From Micractinium sp. NFX-FRZ (taxonomy: Eukaryota; Chlorophyta; Trebouxiophyceae; Chlorellales; Chlorellaceae), in NCBI GenBank assembly GCA_029339195.1, contig JAPTJF010000476.1:1-46499 (forward strand): a stretch of DNA of 46,499 bases, given 5' to 3'. This document shows, one piece after another, positions 33,943 through 44,228 of this stretch (position 1 is its first letter; every line of letters begins with the position of its first letter). Under the pieces are notes generated by a model. It searched no databases. It was given only the letters and a program-made list of their open reading frames with translations, and was not told the DNA's origin. The position numbers and the translations under genes are program-made.

Positions 33943-34232
33943 CCCTGTTTGTTTCACACGATCGGTGATCGGACGGCTATGCCAGGCTGCTGCTGCCCTT
34001 CCAAGCCGCTGTGACCGAGTGGTTGTGGCGATCTCGATGCCAGGAAATGCACGCCAGGCCGTCAGGGGCCGCAATGCTGCCGGCATGCCCGCGCCTCGCT
34101 GGCACCTTTCTTTAACATTTTCCGCGCGCCCTGGCCTCCCTAGGCCGCCAAACCCTCCATCGCACCGCCATCGGCACCTCGTGCAGCAACCAGACCCGCC
34201 TCCTCTCCGAAAGCTTGGGGTTCACCCTCACG
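33943..34232. promoter_or_regulatory. Divergent intergenic region between RPN5 and QCR6
   Basis: 290 bp between the two start codons must hold both promoters and 5' UTRs. No TATA box or repeated operator-like motif seen. Confidence 0.5.
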
Positions 34233-35737
34233 ATGGCCGACGAGGAGCCTGTGAACCCCCAGATCGAGGTGGAGGAGTCATGCAAGCCGCAGTGCGTCAA
34301 GGCGTGGCTGGAGTACCAGGCAAGCAGTGCGGGGGGCCGTGCCGTGGGTTTGGGCTGCCCCAGTCAGCCCTCGTGCGTTGCTGCCTGCCGGGCTCGAGCA
34401 TCAACTCATGACAGCGACCAGCTCTACGTTCCGCCGCCGGCGGGACGGGTTGTGCAGAGGGTGGCAGGGCAGGGCACCGCCACTGCCGCCGCTGGCGTCT
34501 CTCTTTGTTGAGCGTGCCTTGTTTGTGCGTCAGACATGCATGTATCATGGGCTACCCTCTGCTGCACATGCTTTCGCCGCCTCTACCCAGCAGCCTGTGT
34601 GCTCTGCCTTGCTACTGCCTGCCGGCAGTGGAGGCGGCAGGAGCTGCCGGGAGCAGTGGGGGCGAGGAGGGTGGAGGTCTGGCCTGCCTGAGAGTAGACC
34701 AGTTGGCACGCTTCAGTTCAGACTGGTCCAGCACACACCTGCATGCCGCTGTCTCTGCACCGCAGCGTTGCAAGCAGAGCTGGCATGACCTGCTCACAGG
34801 CAACCCAGCGACGCACGCACGCCCGCGGGCACAGCCCAGGCGCAACGCTTGCATGCCACTGCACCTGCTCTGCCCGGTTGCTGTGTTGCTGCTGCTGCTG
34901 CGGGTGATGGCCTTCGTTTCCTCCGCCAACTTCCTGAACAAGTTTTCACAAGCCATAGCGTTCCTCCGCAGCCCCGCTGCCACCCGCCCACCTGCCCCCC
35001 TGCCCTTTTGTGTCGCTTTCCACCAGCCTGGCAGGCCTGCCCGGGGTGCGTTGAGAGCGACCGTTGATTTTGCAGTACCTCAATTAGTCTCATCAAATGC
35101 TGACATGCACCTCTCCTCCTAGTGTTATCCTCTTCCCGCCCACAGACTCTGCGGTTGTTGCTGCTGCCTGCAGGCCTGCGCCGAGCGTGTGCAGACGGAT
35201 GGGTTGGGCAAGATACACAGCACCTCTTTACACACATGACGCTCCTCGGTTCTTACCAAGCTGACCTATGTCATATCCCTGCAGGCCTGCGCCGAGCGTG
35301 TGGAGAAGGATGAGTCGGGGGAGGCACACTGCACCGGCCAGTACTTCGGTGCGCCGCTGCTTGGGGGCCGCACATGGGAGCACCACGCATGTGGGGGGAG
35401 CAGTGCCTGCGCAGTGCAAGAGCAGTGCTGTTGGCACGGAACCCCAACGGTGGCTGGACAGCAACAGTGGGAGTGCTGCCCAGCCTGCCCGGCCCGTCGT
35501 GTGCAGCGTGCCGCAGACACACGCTGCCTTCCCAGCTTGGCATGCGTGCCGGCAGCCACTCCCAAGCTTATTTGTGTGCTGTCCCGCCCTGGCTCCCCCC
35601 ACCAGCTGGTTCACTTGTAACCCACGCTGTCCACCCCAGCTGAACCCCCACCCCGCCTCCCCCCCTTGCGGTGTGCAGACTACTGGCACTGCATAGACAA
35701 GTGCGCTGCCCCCAAGCTGTTTGCCCAGCTCAAGTGA
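34233..35737 (+). CDS. QCR6: Cytochrome bc1 complex hinge subunit QCR6 (UCRH)
   Basis: Three exons: 34233-34319, 35285-35348 and 35679-35737; in phase, 69 aa, the usual plant length. Sequence blocks match the family: MADEEPVNPQ, EESCKPQCVKAWLEYQACAE, EAHCTGQYFDYWHCIDKC and APKLFAQLK at the end. The conserved Cys residues form the disulphide-linked helical hairpin typical of this subunit. QCR6 is an acidic subunit on the intermembrane-space side of mitochondrial complex III, near cytochrome c1, and helps cytochrome c docking. Intron 1 (965 bp) begins GCAAGC, a GC-AG intron. A decayed copy of exon 2 lies upstream of it at 35167. The shared short divergent region with RPN5 may co-regulate the two, but nothing in the sequence proves this. 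Confidence 0.95.
35167..35220 (+). repeat. Decayed copy of QCR6 exon 2
   Basis: GCAGGCCTGCGCCGAGCGTG at 35167 is identical to the acceptor and start of exon 2 at 35281, 114 bp away. After that the copy diverges (GTGCAGACGGATGGGTTGGG) and no longer encodes the conserved Cys block. Confidence 0.9.
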
Positions 35738-36633
35738 CCCTGGCGCTGTGCTCTGGCGCTGCCAACCTGGTGCTGCTGACCTGGCGCTGCGCTGACCTGG
35801 CGCCGACCAATGTCCACGCTTGGCAGCGGCTGGCAGGGCCAGCTGGCGGCATGTGCAGCAGCCGTTGCCGGCGGCAGCCACCTGAGGCACCCTGGCCCCA
35901 GGAACCGCGGGGCGGTCGGAAGCTGTGCGGCAGCCAGCTGTGCTGCGGGCGGCCGAATGGCCTGCCGGCCCTTGCCCATCCCCCCCACACCCCGCTGCAG
36001 CTCCCATGCATGCATGCCACATCACCTGCCTCTTTGCATTCTCTGTTGATCTTGTTTCTGCTCGCCGCTCCCTCCTCCCGCCCAGTGCCTGCCGCTGGTT
36101 GAAGCCAGCGCGCGGCGCACCACCGCACCTCCTCACTGCAACCCCCTGAAATGCCAACAGAGCGGTGCAAGGGCGGGCTCGCCGCCGGGTGGCTAGCAGG
36201 CCTGTGACCCAGCTTCGCGCGTCCACACAGCATTCAGAAGCAGCACCGTGGGTTGGTCGAGCATGCCCAGCACACAGCAATGACCAAGGCAACTCGAAAT
36301 CGGGCCAACGATCGGGATGTTGAGTGCTTCAGGGGGCTAAGGGGCTGGCACGCGACTGGGTGAGGGCTGGTGACCGTTTGGCGTCGGTAGTGCAAGCACA
36401 GGACGGGCAGCGCCTGGAATGCGGGCAGCGCCTGAAATGCACATTTCTTTGATTGAGACAGCCACATTGCAGTCAGTGCATCCTCGAGTGGCATGGAAAC
36501 AGAGGAGGCTGCATTGCAAGCGGCAGCAGGCACGCCGCGCTGGCGCCACAGTAGGGGGCAGAAGGCGCACCTCTTCGCTTCTTCGCTGTTTGCTTTCAGT
36601 CCGCCGGCCCCACACCCATACCATCCAGACACC
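35738..36633. other. Region between QCR6 and the LEA-like gene
   Basis: About 900 bp with no supported exon. It starts with imperfect CTGGCGCTG/GACCTGGCG repeats (35741-35810). A frame open from 36493 reads into the next gene's first ATG, but it is not needed for that gene. Confidence 0.4.
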
Positions 36634-37919
36634 ATGCGCTCATCCTACACCAAGAGCGAGGAGTATAAGCACGAGGAGCACCGGGAGAGCGGGCCAGGTG
36701 AGCGCTCCCATCCCAGTCTGACAGGGCTGCGGCATCGGTGCCAAGACCCTGCCTGCGGCTGCTCCTTGTTCGGCTCAGTGTGGGCCGCGTTTTGCAATCC
36801 GTCCAAGGAGCCGCAGCCCTGGCAGACACCCTCACGCCGCCTGCTGACGTGCCTGCTGCCGCGCAGCTGCCGCCTGGTGCTTGCCAGCTGCTGCCCCAAT
36901 GCCTGCTGTCATGGAGGTCCCACTGCTGCCCGTGGCACCCTCATACGTGCATGCAGGCATGACTGGGGGCGTTGGCACCACTGCCCCCGCCTCCACAGGC
37001 GGCGTCATGACAGGCGGCGAGGGCGTGGGGCACAAGGTTGCTCGCAAGGCGGGAGAGGTGCGTGGGAGGGTGTGGGAGGACGCAGGGTGGGGTGGAGGGG
37101 TGCATGATGCTGCAGAGGTGCACACTTCTCGGCTCGGCGTGGTGTGTGGCAGGCGGGGCGGGCGAGCTGAGCTGCAAGGGCGGGGCAAGGCGGGCGGGGC
37201 GGCAAGGCGGGCGGAGCTGCAAGGGTGGGGCAAAGCACGTTTAGGTGGGGCAGCTGAGCCTAATAGCAGTGTTGACCGCCAGCGCCCTCACTCGGCACGG
37301 TACGCACTCGCGCCCGCGTAGCAGCATGTCCTGACCTTCCCCGTTCTGCTTCCCCGCTGGCTCACCTGCCCAATCACTGCCAGTGGCCGTCCCCGCCTGC
37401 CAGCCTGCCGCCGACTGGCCACTGCCCATCAACCAACCAGCCCCCGCTGCCCCCGCTGCCCCGCTTTTGCAGACTGGGCGGGGCAAAGCTCAGGCTCTCT
37501 CGACTTCAATCCACGCACTCAATGCCCACACAGCACACAGCTCAAGCTGTGTCCTCCTCCCACGCTCTTCATGCAGGCCCGGTAGCGCACCAAGCAGGCG
37601 CACGGCCTTGTGTAAACCTCCCCACCCCCAACACAAATCACCCGACTCTGTGTGTGTGCGTGTGAGTATGCTTGACCGCGAAACCTTCTCGCAGGCCTTG
37701 GAGGGCAAGAAGCGTGGCTGCACGCAAAACATCCATAAATCTCCAAGCCTTTATTCTCTTAACACCCTGTTGCAGGACTTGGAGGGCACCAAGCAGGCGG
37801 CACAGGCCGGAACGGAGCGCGCCGCCGCGACCGCCGGCACCACGGGCACCACCGGCGGCCCCGCCCGCCAGTCCTCCTACGACGAGGAGAAGTGGAGCTC
37901 CCGCTCGGGCCTGCTGTAG
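36634..37919 (+). CDS. Small hydrophilic LEA-like protein
   Basis: Three exons: 36634-36697, 36867-37057 and 37776-37919; in phase, 132 aa. An alternative acceptor at 36888 would drop seven residues in the same frame. The N-terminus MRSSYTKSEEYKHEEHRE is highly charged; the middle has Gly/Thr-rich repeats (TGGVGTTAPASTGGVMTGGE) and a basic GHKVARKAGE; the end has EGTKQAAQAGTERAA, GTTGTTGG and SSYDEEKWSS. The mix of charged, Gly/Thr-rich and Ala-amphipathic stretches, with few hydrophobic residues, resembles late-embryogenesis-abundant or dehydrin-type stress proteins, but no diagnostic LEA motif is certain. The start is favoured by its CACCATGC context. An upstream in-frame ATG at 36493 could add 47 residues. 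Confidence 0.6.
37573..37730 (+). repeat. Two decayed copies of the LEA-like gene's exon 3 start
   Basis: The real edge at 37772 (GCAGGACTTGGAGGGCACCA) has a close copy at 37691 (GCAGGCCTTGGAGGGCAAGA) and a weaker one at 37573 (GCAGGCCCGGTAGCGCACCA), spaced 81 and 118 bp. Confidence 0.8.
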
Positions 37920-38243
37920 AGGACACCACTGGCATGATTGGTGGCAGCAGAGGCGCTTCAGCTGGTTGCCTTGGAAGACTCCCTGCTGGGGCCCATCCGT
38001 CTCGAGCAGCCGCCGCTTCTGCCTGGCAGTCCCCTCTTGCTGTGGGGGAAGGCCCTCTCGCCTCCAATGAGGGTGCCAGCGAGACCACAAGCGCCAGCTG
38101 AGCGCCGGCAGCGAGCCCGCTCCACAGCTCCTCATGCCTGCCGGTTGACCTTGCCTGCCGGCCTTGCCTGCCTGCAAACCGAGCCGGTCGCCTGTGAGAC
38201 CACCGTTCCCCTGTCCTAGCGACCCTCTGAACTCCCTAGTCGA

Positions 38244-38248
38244 TGTAA
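38244..38248 (+). promoter_or_regulatory. TGTAA polyadenylation-type signal for the LEA-like gene
   Basis: TGTAA about 325 nt after the stop at 37919. Positional inference. Confidence 0.4.
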
Positions 38249-38434
38249 GTAGCCTGTGTCTCAGCCACCCAGTGCCACGGGCACGAGTGCGCCGATGGGA
38301 AGCACTGGCAGGTGGCTGCCGTTTGCCAGAGGGAATGGCTTCCGTAGTGTGTTGTCATTGCCAGGGCGCTCAGAGCCCACAGAAGCATGCGGATGCGTCC
38401 GCAGCATCTGAGCTGACCCCTCCGAAGTCGGCCC

Positions 38435-38439
38435 TTACA
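38435..38439 (-). promoter_or_regulatory. TGTAA polyadenylation-type signal for the GST gene
   Basis: TGTAA on the minus strand about 320 nt beyond the GST stop at 38758; a second copy is at 38472-38476. The convergent gene's signal lies only about 190 bp away. Confidence 0.4.
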
Positions 38440-38576
38440 ACAGGAACGATGTTTCCGTCTGCACAAGGCCTTTACAGAGGTACAATTCAGAAGGTTCACA
38501 GCAGCACAACCGAGAGGGGCTGCTTTCTAGTGGGCTCTGCCTCTTGGGAGGAAGGCACAACAGAACCTGTTTTGCT

Positions 38577-38757
38577 CCTGGGCCTGCTGGCGCTTGGGCG
38601 GGCATCACAGCTGGCTGGCTGCCTGCTGCTGCTTGGGCACGCATCACCGCTTGCTGGCCTGCTGCTGCACACAGCCTGCTGGGCTTCTGCTGCTGCCAGG
38701 CCGGCTCCCGCGTGCCCGCCTGCTGCTGCTGGCTGCCTGCTGCCGCTTGTGCATGCT
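38577..38757 (-). repeat. Degenerate copies of the GST 3' exon end
   Basis: The end of the last GST exon (TTCACAGCTTGCTGCCCTGC at 38757) is followed on the gene strand by degenerate repeats such as ATCACCGCTTGCTGGCCTGC (38644) and ATCACAGCTGGCTGGCTGCC (38604), with CTGCTGCTTG blocks between. Confidence 0.65.
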
Positions 38758-41700
38758 TCACAGCTTGCTGCCCTGCTGCTGCTTGCGGGCCACCAGCCTG
38801 TCACGCGATTTGCGCAGCAGGGCATGCACCTCTGCATGGGGCAGCAGGGGTGCAAGAGGACCCGTCATGGTGGGATGTGCTGAGTGATACAGCGCAGCAG
38901 CGCAGCAGAGGCCCCTCCCAGTGGGCATGGCACAGCGCCACTTGGCTGTAGCCTCAGCCCCGCGCATCGTCGTATTGGTGCGCGCAGGCGGGCAGTGCGC
39001 ACCGCTGTCCAGCGCTACCCACCCCAGCCAGACCTCACCGCCTTCCCCTAGGAGGGCCCCCCTCAGAACTGGCCGTTTACCTTCGTAGTGGGGCGCGCAG
39101 GCGGCGCGCACAGCCTCGAGCCAGGCGCGCACCCGAGCGTGTGGCGCCAGCAAGTCGGCCATGTTGGGACCCTGCAGGTGAGGGATAAAAAAGGGGAAAA
39201 AGGTGAGGTGTCGGGAGCAGACGTCAGGTGGGGGGAGAGGTGGGTGAGTGCAGCAGGGCACCCGCTGTGCGGTGCCAGCTCAGCGTTTCGGCACCGGCCT
39301 GCACAACATAATGAATCATATAAAAATATGTCTGCAGAAGAAGTGGGGGCCATGCACATGGTTGCAGCCAGGTCACAGCCTAGCCATGGTGCACGCAGCA
39401 CGAGCCCTTGAGGAGGGCAGAGCCTGTTGAACTCCCAAGCAGGCTCTCCCGCCTGCCCGCCTCCCCCCGCCCTGCGCCCCCAACTCCGCTGCTGCCCTGC
39501 GCACCAGCCCCGCCTTCCTCAGCCCGCAGCCCTGCAAGGTCCTCCTGAAAAAGAGGACAGGACCTCCGCTGGAGTGCCCCCGCCCAGCAGGCACAGCAGC
39601 TGCCACACCTTGCGGGCCCCACCAAACCCTTCCACAACCGCTTCCCCTTCATCCCCTTCACACCTGGAGCGCCCCATCCAGCAGGCACAGCTGCTCGACC
39701 TCGCAGGCCAGCAGCAGGTCGGCGATGCTGACCTGGCGCCGCCCCGCCACAAAGGGGGAGCCGGCCAGCCACACGCTGTCCAGCGTCTGCTGATCAGTAA
39801 GGAGGAAGCACGCAGCAGGCAGAGGAGAGGCTCGCCAATTTAGCATACGCTGCCCAGCGTCTGGTGTTCAGGAAGGGGGAAGCACGCAGCAGGCAGAGGG
39901 GAGGCTTGTGAATTTAGCGTACGCTGCATGTGCTGACCAGGCGCTGCCTGGGCACACAGGGGGAGACGAGCAGGCACACAGGGTCCACTGCCTATGTGCA
40001 AGCCAGGGCATGTCGACACTCCTCATCAACCCAAGGAAGGAGCCAGAGAGAAGGGAACCCACCTTGAATGCGTCTGTGAGCTTGGGGCAGTGCCCACCCC
40101 TCCCACCGTTTGCCCTCAAACACTCAGCAACTCAGTAACTCCAGGGCAAACCCAGGGCAAACCCAACGCATGCAAGCCAGGAGGGGAGCTCACCTTGAGC
40201 GCGTCTTTGAGCTTGGGCAGCGCCCAGGAGGTCACCAGCGACTCGTTGCCCTCAAACCCCAGGCTGCATCATGCGGGGTCATATCACAATGTGCAGGGTT
40301 CAGAGTGCGGTTGGGAGCATTCTGATTCAGCCCATGAATTCACTGCCCTGCAGCGCCCAGGCTACATCATGCGGGGACATGGCGGGGCTCAGGTGTGGTT
40401 GAAGGCTGCCCTGAAACACTCGGCTGCATCAAGCGGGGACATGGCCGGGGGGGTGGAGCGCGTGGTTGAGATCGGTCCTGATGCGTTGCCCTCAAAACCC
40501 CAGGGGAGCAGGGGAGGGTCCAACAGAGGGCAGCGACGGGGCCAGCACGGCGCAGGGCAGAAAGGGCGGGTAGCGGCGGGCCGGAGGCTGGCTTTTGGGG
40601 CAGCTCGCCACGGGGGCGGTGCTGCGGGGGTGTCCTGAGCAACACCGCAATTGCTTGCACACACACTCCCAGAAATCGCGCAAGCGAAAGACAGCAGGGG
40701 AGGGCTCACTTGAGGCTGATGGCCCGGTTCCACACCACCGTCATGGCGCCCACTCGCAGGGTGCTGCCGTGCCAGTCCATGGCGCTGCTCACGCGCGCAC
40801 GCTGCTGGGGGTCGCCTGCAGGCCAGGTGGCAGACAGCGAATCATTAAGAGGTCGGGTGGCAGACATCGAATCAAGAAGGGTGTGCCTGTGTTTGGACCC
40901 ATCTCCCTCCTAGCATGTATAGCCGCCCTCCCTGCTTGCCCTTCTCCCCTGTTGTAAACACGCTCGCATCGCCCCTCCCCAAAAGCCAGGAATGATACCT
41001 TCCCCTCCCCCTCCTGCTGCCTCCACAGCACAGCGTGCAAACACAACCCCAGCGCACACATGACCCACCATCAGTGCCTTTGCCACGCACGCCTCCATCC
41101 CCTTGCCTTTCTCCCCGCTCCCCTCCCCGCATCCCCCGTCCCCCCACCCACGTGGGTACCAATGGTCTGCCAGCTGGCGCGTGTCGCACAGGTAGCGCAT
41201 GATGGCGGCGCTCTCAGGCAGGCAGAAGCTCCCATCCTGACGGGGGGCAGCAGGGTGCGTGAACAGGGGCGGGTGGGTGGGCAGCGGCAGGGGCAGACAG
41301 ACGGTTGGGGACAGACGGCGGCGTTCTTGGGCAATCGAAGAGGCGCCATGAGACGGGCGGGCGGGCAGGCAGGTGGGCGTGGGCAGGGCGCAGCGGCGAA
41401 GGCGAGGGGATGCAATGGGCAGGGAGGCAGCCAGGAAGAACAGGCGCTGGGGTGGCGACTTGAGGCAGTGCAAATTCTACGCGCGCCCTGCCCCCCTCCC
41501 CGCCTCTGCCCACGCAGCCTGCCATGCACGCACCCCTAGGCTCCAGACTGCACTGCACTGGCCCATGCACTTTAATTGACACTTTGCCCTGCACTGCACT
41601 GGCCCATGCCTCCACTTGTGCTCACGTCTGAGCAGGCCTCACCGCCTCACCTGCAGGGCGGGCACTTTGCCAAACGGGTTCACCGCCTGGTAGGCCGCCT

Positions 41701-42014
41701 GCCGCTGCTCTCCCTTGCCCACGGCCACGCGGACCTCCTCAAAAGGCAGGCCAGCGCACCTGCGGGAGATGCGGGGAGGGGCGCAGGCAGCGCCGTGCAC
41801 AAGGGCAGATGTGTGAAACAGGGAGCAGCGACAGGGAGCGGCAGTTGCGAGCGGCGGCGGCGGCGGCAGCGGCGGCAGGGCTGAGGAGGCGGCGGCGTCT
41901 TTCATCCCGGTTTCGCCCTCTCCACACGCACTTCAGAAACACGAGGCACGTCCGGGAAGGCTGTGACATGCGGTCCACGTAGAGCTTGAGGGGCTGCGAG
42001 CCGGAGGTCGTCAT
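38758..42014 (-). CDS. Theta-like glutathione S-transferase
   Basis: Eight exons: 42014-41932, 41759-41651, 41236-41152, 40815-40710, 40263-40194, 39786-39664, 39171-39081 and 38831-38758; in phase, 246 aa, a normal GST length. The thioredoxin-like N-terminal domain has LKLYVDRMSQPSRTCLVFLK (the Ser of SQPSR is the expected theta catalytic residue), GLPFEEVRV, AVNPFGKVPALQ and the glutathione-binding DGSFCLPESAAIMRYL. The all-helical C-terminal domain has RARVSSAMDWHGSTLR, the N-capping VSIADLLLACEVEQL and RVRAWLEAVRAACAPHYE. The enzyme conjugates glutathione to electrophiles or reduces peroxides, probably in the cytosol since no targeting peptide is evident from this start. An upstream in-frame ATG at 42107 would add 31 residues. 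Exon 6 has a NAGNAG acceptor (39786 or 39789). Confidence 0.92.
39778..39925 (-). repeat. About 74-bp tandem duplication at the GST exon 6 start
   Basis: CCAGCGTCTG and the following AAGCACGCAGCAGGCAGAGG and AATTTAGC(A/G)TACGCTGC occur twice in a row, from 39780 and from 39854. The first unit holds the start of exon 6. Confidence 0.88.
40056..40508 (-). repeat. Copies of both edges of GST exon 5
   Basis: The exon 5 end and donor (CACCTTGAGCGCGTCTTTGAGCTTGGG at 40191, written here only as a site) have a copy at about 40060 (CACCTTGAATGCGTCTGTGA). The exon start (GCCCTCAAACCCCAGGCTGC near 40249) has partial copies near 40353, 40413 and 40488, with GCATCATGCGGGG-type phrases. Confidence 0.75.
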
Positions 42015-42215
42015 TGTTGCCAAACCGGGCGTTGTAGCATCAGATCTCAAACGGTGGAGTGCAGCAATACATGACCGCAGCGCGGCGCCCAGCCTCCCTT
42101 CTGGCAATCCGACTCGGACAAAACCCTACTCAAAGTTTGCGCGTTGTTTCCTCCGTCGGTCCTCGCTCAATCTTTGAGTTGTGAAGACTTGAAAGCAGGC
42201 ATTTGCACCGCAATC
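42015..42215. promoter_or_regulatory. Divergent intergenic region between GST and membrane protein A
   Basis: 201 bp between start codons; both promoters must lie here. No motif stands out. Confidence 0.5.
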
Positions 42216-43771
42216 ATGGCGCCCGGTTCCCCACCACCACTTGTGTGGGCTGAGCACTGCCGCCAGCAGCGTGCAGAGCAGGACGCGAGGTCTCCGCTGG
42301 ACTGGCTGACCCTGGTGAGTGGGCGCACCCGTCTACAGTTCCGCAGGCAGGCAGCAAGCTGGACGAGCGGCGGCGGCGCCGCCGGCGGTACTGCCCCCGT
42401 TCCGCCTCACGTCACCCACGCCAGCCTGCCTTACGTGCCTCACCAGTGCTTTCTTTCCGCAGGCAGTCTTAGCAGCGGGCCTGGTGCGCTCCTGGGGGTC
42501 CCTGGCAGCATCAGACCTTCTCTTTCTAGCCACCTACGCCGCCGGGACCGTTGTGATGCTGAGCTGGCGGCGCCGCCACCCTGCCAGCTTCGCCCGCTGG
42601 CGGCACCTCCCGGCCGCGGCGATGCGCATGGCTGTCGCGGCCTCACCGGCAGGATGGGCCATCACCCGCCAAGCCCTCAACGGCGCCAGCCCCTTTGCCA
42701 GCGGCAGCGGCACAGCGGTGGCGCTGCGCAATGCAGCCGTCTTCGCCCTCCTCCTCCTCTTCTGCTCCTTTGCCGCCACTGGCGGCGTGCTGGTGAGCGC
42801 GCCGGGGGTGCTTGCTGTGTGTGCTCTTGCAGCAGTGGGGTTTGGTCTTATGGGAAAGCTTCCGCACTGGTGTGCTCAAGAGGTGCAGCAGACGGCGCCC
42901 TGTTGTCCGACAAGAGCTGGGCCCCCCACCTCTAAGATGAACACAAAACACATGGGCCCCGGCAGTCCTGCACTTTCACCGTGCAGCAGCGGTGCAGCAG
43001 TGCTGCCCCAGCGGTTTTTCTGCACTGCCTCCATACCTTTCCACCCACCCCCCGCCCCACCTGGCTGCACCCCCGCAGGCCGTGGCGCGCCCGCTGTGCC
43101 TCTGGCTGCACATCCCCACTCAGGCAGCCACCATTCTGTTCATCTGGAGACGGAATGCCGACATGTGTGCCACTAAAACACTGAGCCACCCCGCGGCACA
43201 GCACGCGGCAGCCACGGTGCACGCCACGCTGAGCGCGCTGCTGCCGCTGTGCCAGGCAGGGCAAGGCGCCCGCCAGCAGAGCAGCCCCGCTGAGCAGTGC
43301 CAGGCTGCGCTCACGCTGGCAGAGCTGCTGCTGGGCTTCCTGGCACCAACGCTGCTGCTGGCTGCCCAGGAGAGCCGCCGCTTTCGGCTGTGGCAGGCGC
43401 GGTGGCAGGCGTGGTGGCGACGCGAGCAGCAGGCACAGCAGGCGCAGCAGGCGCAGCAGGCGCAGCATGGAAGCATCAAGCCAGCTGCCGGCGGCTCCAC
43501 TAGCAGCATGCACCCCGCTCCCAGCAGCTCCGCCGCCAGCCAGGCGTGGCGCCTAAGCTTGCGTGGGGAGCGGCAGTCCGCCGCCGCCAGGTTAGGCCTG
43601 CCGCCCTACGTCAAGCCGCCCACGCGCCTCACGGTACATGCTTACCAGGCACTCCACAGCTGCCTGCATCTGCAGGATCCAGCAGACCGTGCTGTGGCTG
43701 CTGCCACCGCCCTGCTGCTCCTCTGTGCCACCTGGCACACTGTGGTGCTGGTCAGCACAGCGGCAGCGTGA
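42216..43771 (+). CDS. Unrecognised multi-pass membrane protein A (tandem paralogue of B)
   Basis: Three exons: 42216-42314, 42463-42792 and 43079-43771; in phase, 373 aa. The N-terminus is soluble (MAPGSPPPLVWAEHC...). Hydrophobic segments follow: LAASDLLFLATYAAGTVVML, SPAGWAITRQAL nearby, NAAVFALLLLFCSFAATGGV, LCLWLHIPTQAATILFIW, LTLAELLLGFLAPTLLLAAQ and a C-terminal AVAAATALLLLCATWHTVVL, so roughly five to six membrane spans. A Gln-rich loop (QQAQQAQQAQ) and a Ser-rich stretch lie before the last span. Shared with protein B: the WRxxxP/ASFA-NW type motif after the first span, the L-L-HIP/LPAQA segment, and the final span with TWHT/WHLT. I recognise no transporter or enzyme family; function unknown. 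It is divergently arranged with GST. Confidence 0.75.
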
Positions 43772-44228
43772 TGCCGCAGCCGCGCACCAGGGGGCTGGTG
43801 CTCGGTGCATGTGGCCCAGCAGAGTCCCGAGCACTGGGGGTAGGGAGGAGTTGGCGTGCCTGCGCAGTCCCGCTTGTGACTGCTGTGCATGCCATTCATC
43901 CTTGACCGCTGAGTGTCTCCCCTCTTTCAAGGTCTGCGTCTCCCCTTATCTTAAGGTCTGCGTCTCCCCTTATCAATTACGTTTCCTTATCTTGTTCACG
44001 TTTTTCTTTTGTATGGTATCCGCAAAACCCTGCCAATGCCATCAGGTGCCTTGCCTGCCTGCTTGCTGTGAACAGCAGATCGAGCAAATGTGACGGTGGC
44101 AGCAGTGCTGGGGGCGGGTTGGCACAGCACCGATGCTGGCTGAGTCAGCGCGCCTCGCGCCCTCCTCCTTCCTGCGCGTTGGCTGGCCTGGTGCCTCCCC
44201 CAGAAGCCTCTGCAACGGTACTGCGCAG
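43772..44228. other. Gap between membrane protein genes A and B
   Basis: Contains a perfect 21-bp direct repeat starting AAGGTCTGCGTCTCCCCTTA, at about 43930 and 43954. The frame of gene B's first exon is open back to 44133, so the upstream part may be coding. Confidence 0.5.

Noticed and set aside
37687..37740. Extra exon ALEGKKRG... in the LEA-like gene
   Set aside because: It is a diverged copy of the real exon 3 start and has no donor in a suitable phase.
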